DNA of 64,000 nt from the NCBI RefSeq assembly GCF_016864195.1, contig NZ_CP045202.1, positions 2,387,001-2,451,000 on the forward strand, in the 5' to 3' direction. This document shows positions 63,577 through 64,000 of the stretch, one piece after another. The stretch's first letter is position 1; every line of letters starts with the position of its first letter. The stretch is from Dechloromonas sp. TW-R-39-2. Its GTDB lineage: Bacteria; Pseudomonadota; Gammaproteobacteria; Burkholderiales; Rhodocyclaceae. Under the pieces are notes generated by a model. It worked only from the letters and a program-made list of their open reading frames with translations. It was not told where the DNA came from and ran no database searches. A program made the position numbers and the translations under genes.

Positions 63577-64000
63577 TTACTGATCAAGACCGAAAGCGCG
63601 GTGCAGAACGCGAACCGCCAATTCCAGATATTTCTCGTCGAGAACAACGGAAATCTTGATCTCGGAGGTCGAGATCATCTGGATATTGATACCTTCATCG
63701 GCCAGCGCCTTGAACATCTTGGAGGCAACACCCGGGTGCGAACGCATACCGACGCCCACGGCCGAGACCTTGCAGATTTTGTTGTCACCGGTCACCTCAC
63801 GGGCGCCCAACTTGGCCTTGGTGGCTTCGAGGATGCCCTGTGCCTTGGCGAAATCACCGCGATTCACCGTGAAGGAGAAATCGGTCGTGCCGTCATGACC
63901 AACATTCTGGATGATCATGTCGACATCGATATTGGCATCGGCGATGGCACCGAGAATCTGGTAGGCAATGCCCGGGGTATCCGGAACGCCGAGCATGGTC
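63577..64000 (-). CDS. lysC: Aspartokinase, C-terminal ACT-domain part
   Basis: The gene runs out of the window at its 5' side; about 141 codons remain. Two ACT domains are recognisable: GVPDTPGIAYQILGAIADAN with DVDMIIQNVGHDGTTDFSFT, then SHPGVASKMFKALADEGINI with QMISTSEIKISVVLDEKYLE. This is the lysine/threonine feedback part of the aspartokinase alpha/beta family. The ATG at 63996 is an internal Met, not a start; the codon before it (ACC) is in frame. The tRNA-Ser gene follows downstream. Confidence 0.93.
   Translation of the reverse strand, partial: TMLGVPDTPGIAYQILGAIADANIDVDMIIQNVGHDGTTDFSFTVNRGDFAKAQGILEATKAKLGAREVTGDNKICKVSAVGVGMRSHPGVASKMFKALADEGINIQMISTSEIKISVVLDEKYLELAVRVLHRAFGLDQ

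Overview
The window looks like ordinary chromosome from a betaproteobacterium of the Rhodocyclales (Dechloromonas/Azonexus-like). This rests on a GC content near 60% (estimated by eye), proteobacterial operon styles, and the gene families present: DctB/DctD, LutACB plus a Dld-II type D-lactate dehydrogenase, YaeQ, HPP, and an alx/TerC gene with a manganese riboswitch. The genus is inference. There is no rRNA operon, CRISPR array, prophage or insertion sequence. Five tRNA genes are present: two identical tandem tRNA-Arg(ACG), tRNA-Thr(GGT), tRNA-Asn(GTT) and tRNA-Ser(GCT).

Layout. 1-5350: end of a TSUP permease, the dctB-dctD C4-dicarboxylate two-component pair, and modB-modC without modA. 5490-9200: an unrecognised protein, a free-standing lipoyl-type carrier protein, tandem tRNA-Arg genes with their own promoter and terminator, ettA, and a small unknown. 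9304-12740: a SAM methyltransferase, rlhA and a zinc-ribbon protein in a tight run. 12780-17250: yybP-ykoY riboswitch and TerC family gene, yaeQ, a periplasmic rhodanese, a small Cys-rich protein, and upp-uraA (uracil salvage). 17414-22430: a Cache-type chemoreceptor, an RlmI-like methyltransferase and a TonB-dependent receptor. 22450-28770 (mostly minus): tRNA-Thr and tRNA-Asn, rbgA, moaD-moeA-mobB (molybdenum cofactor), an ATP-grasp-like protein and a DinG/YoaA helicase. 28970-34570: ArsC-like protein, a leader/terminator region, an EamA permease, nudC, an MFS permease, an HPP membrane protein with a small upstream partner, and a glutaredoxin-like protein.

34580-37130 holds an orphan FliD-like protein and a nucleotidyltransferase/HTH toxin-antitoxin pair. 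37130-46230 is the lactate/PEP block: ppsA, a GntR regulator (lldR), the divergent lutA-lutC-lutB operon and a Dld-type flavin/Fe-S dehydrogenase. Two copies of an ATTGGT-N3-ACCA operator sit over the start regions of the two divergent promoters. Together these genes would turn D- and L-lactate into pyruvate and pyruvate into PEP. 46320-55580: arfB, a DnaJ-type co-chaperone, an HDOD protein with a small partner, dinB with a LexA box, tag, yceH, a DEDD exonuclease, an esterase, def, and a large membrane diguanylate cyclase with a haem-binding motif. 55590-64000: many small or unknown proteins, an Old Yellow Enzyme, an LMW tyrosine phosphatase, an HD phosphohydrolase, a possible primase-fold protein next to a DUF5710 protein, tRNA-Ser and the 3' part of the aspartokinase gene.

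The points most worth checking are the toxin-antitoxin pair with a near-leaderless antitoxin promoter, the primase-like/DUF5710 pair, the cyclase that may sense redox or haem ligands, the leader region before the EamA gene, and a strongly recurrent GTCGACCGC motif that forms palindromes in several intergenic gaps.
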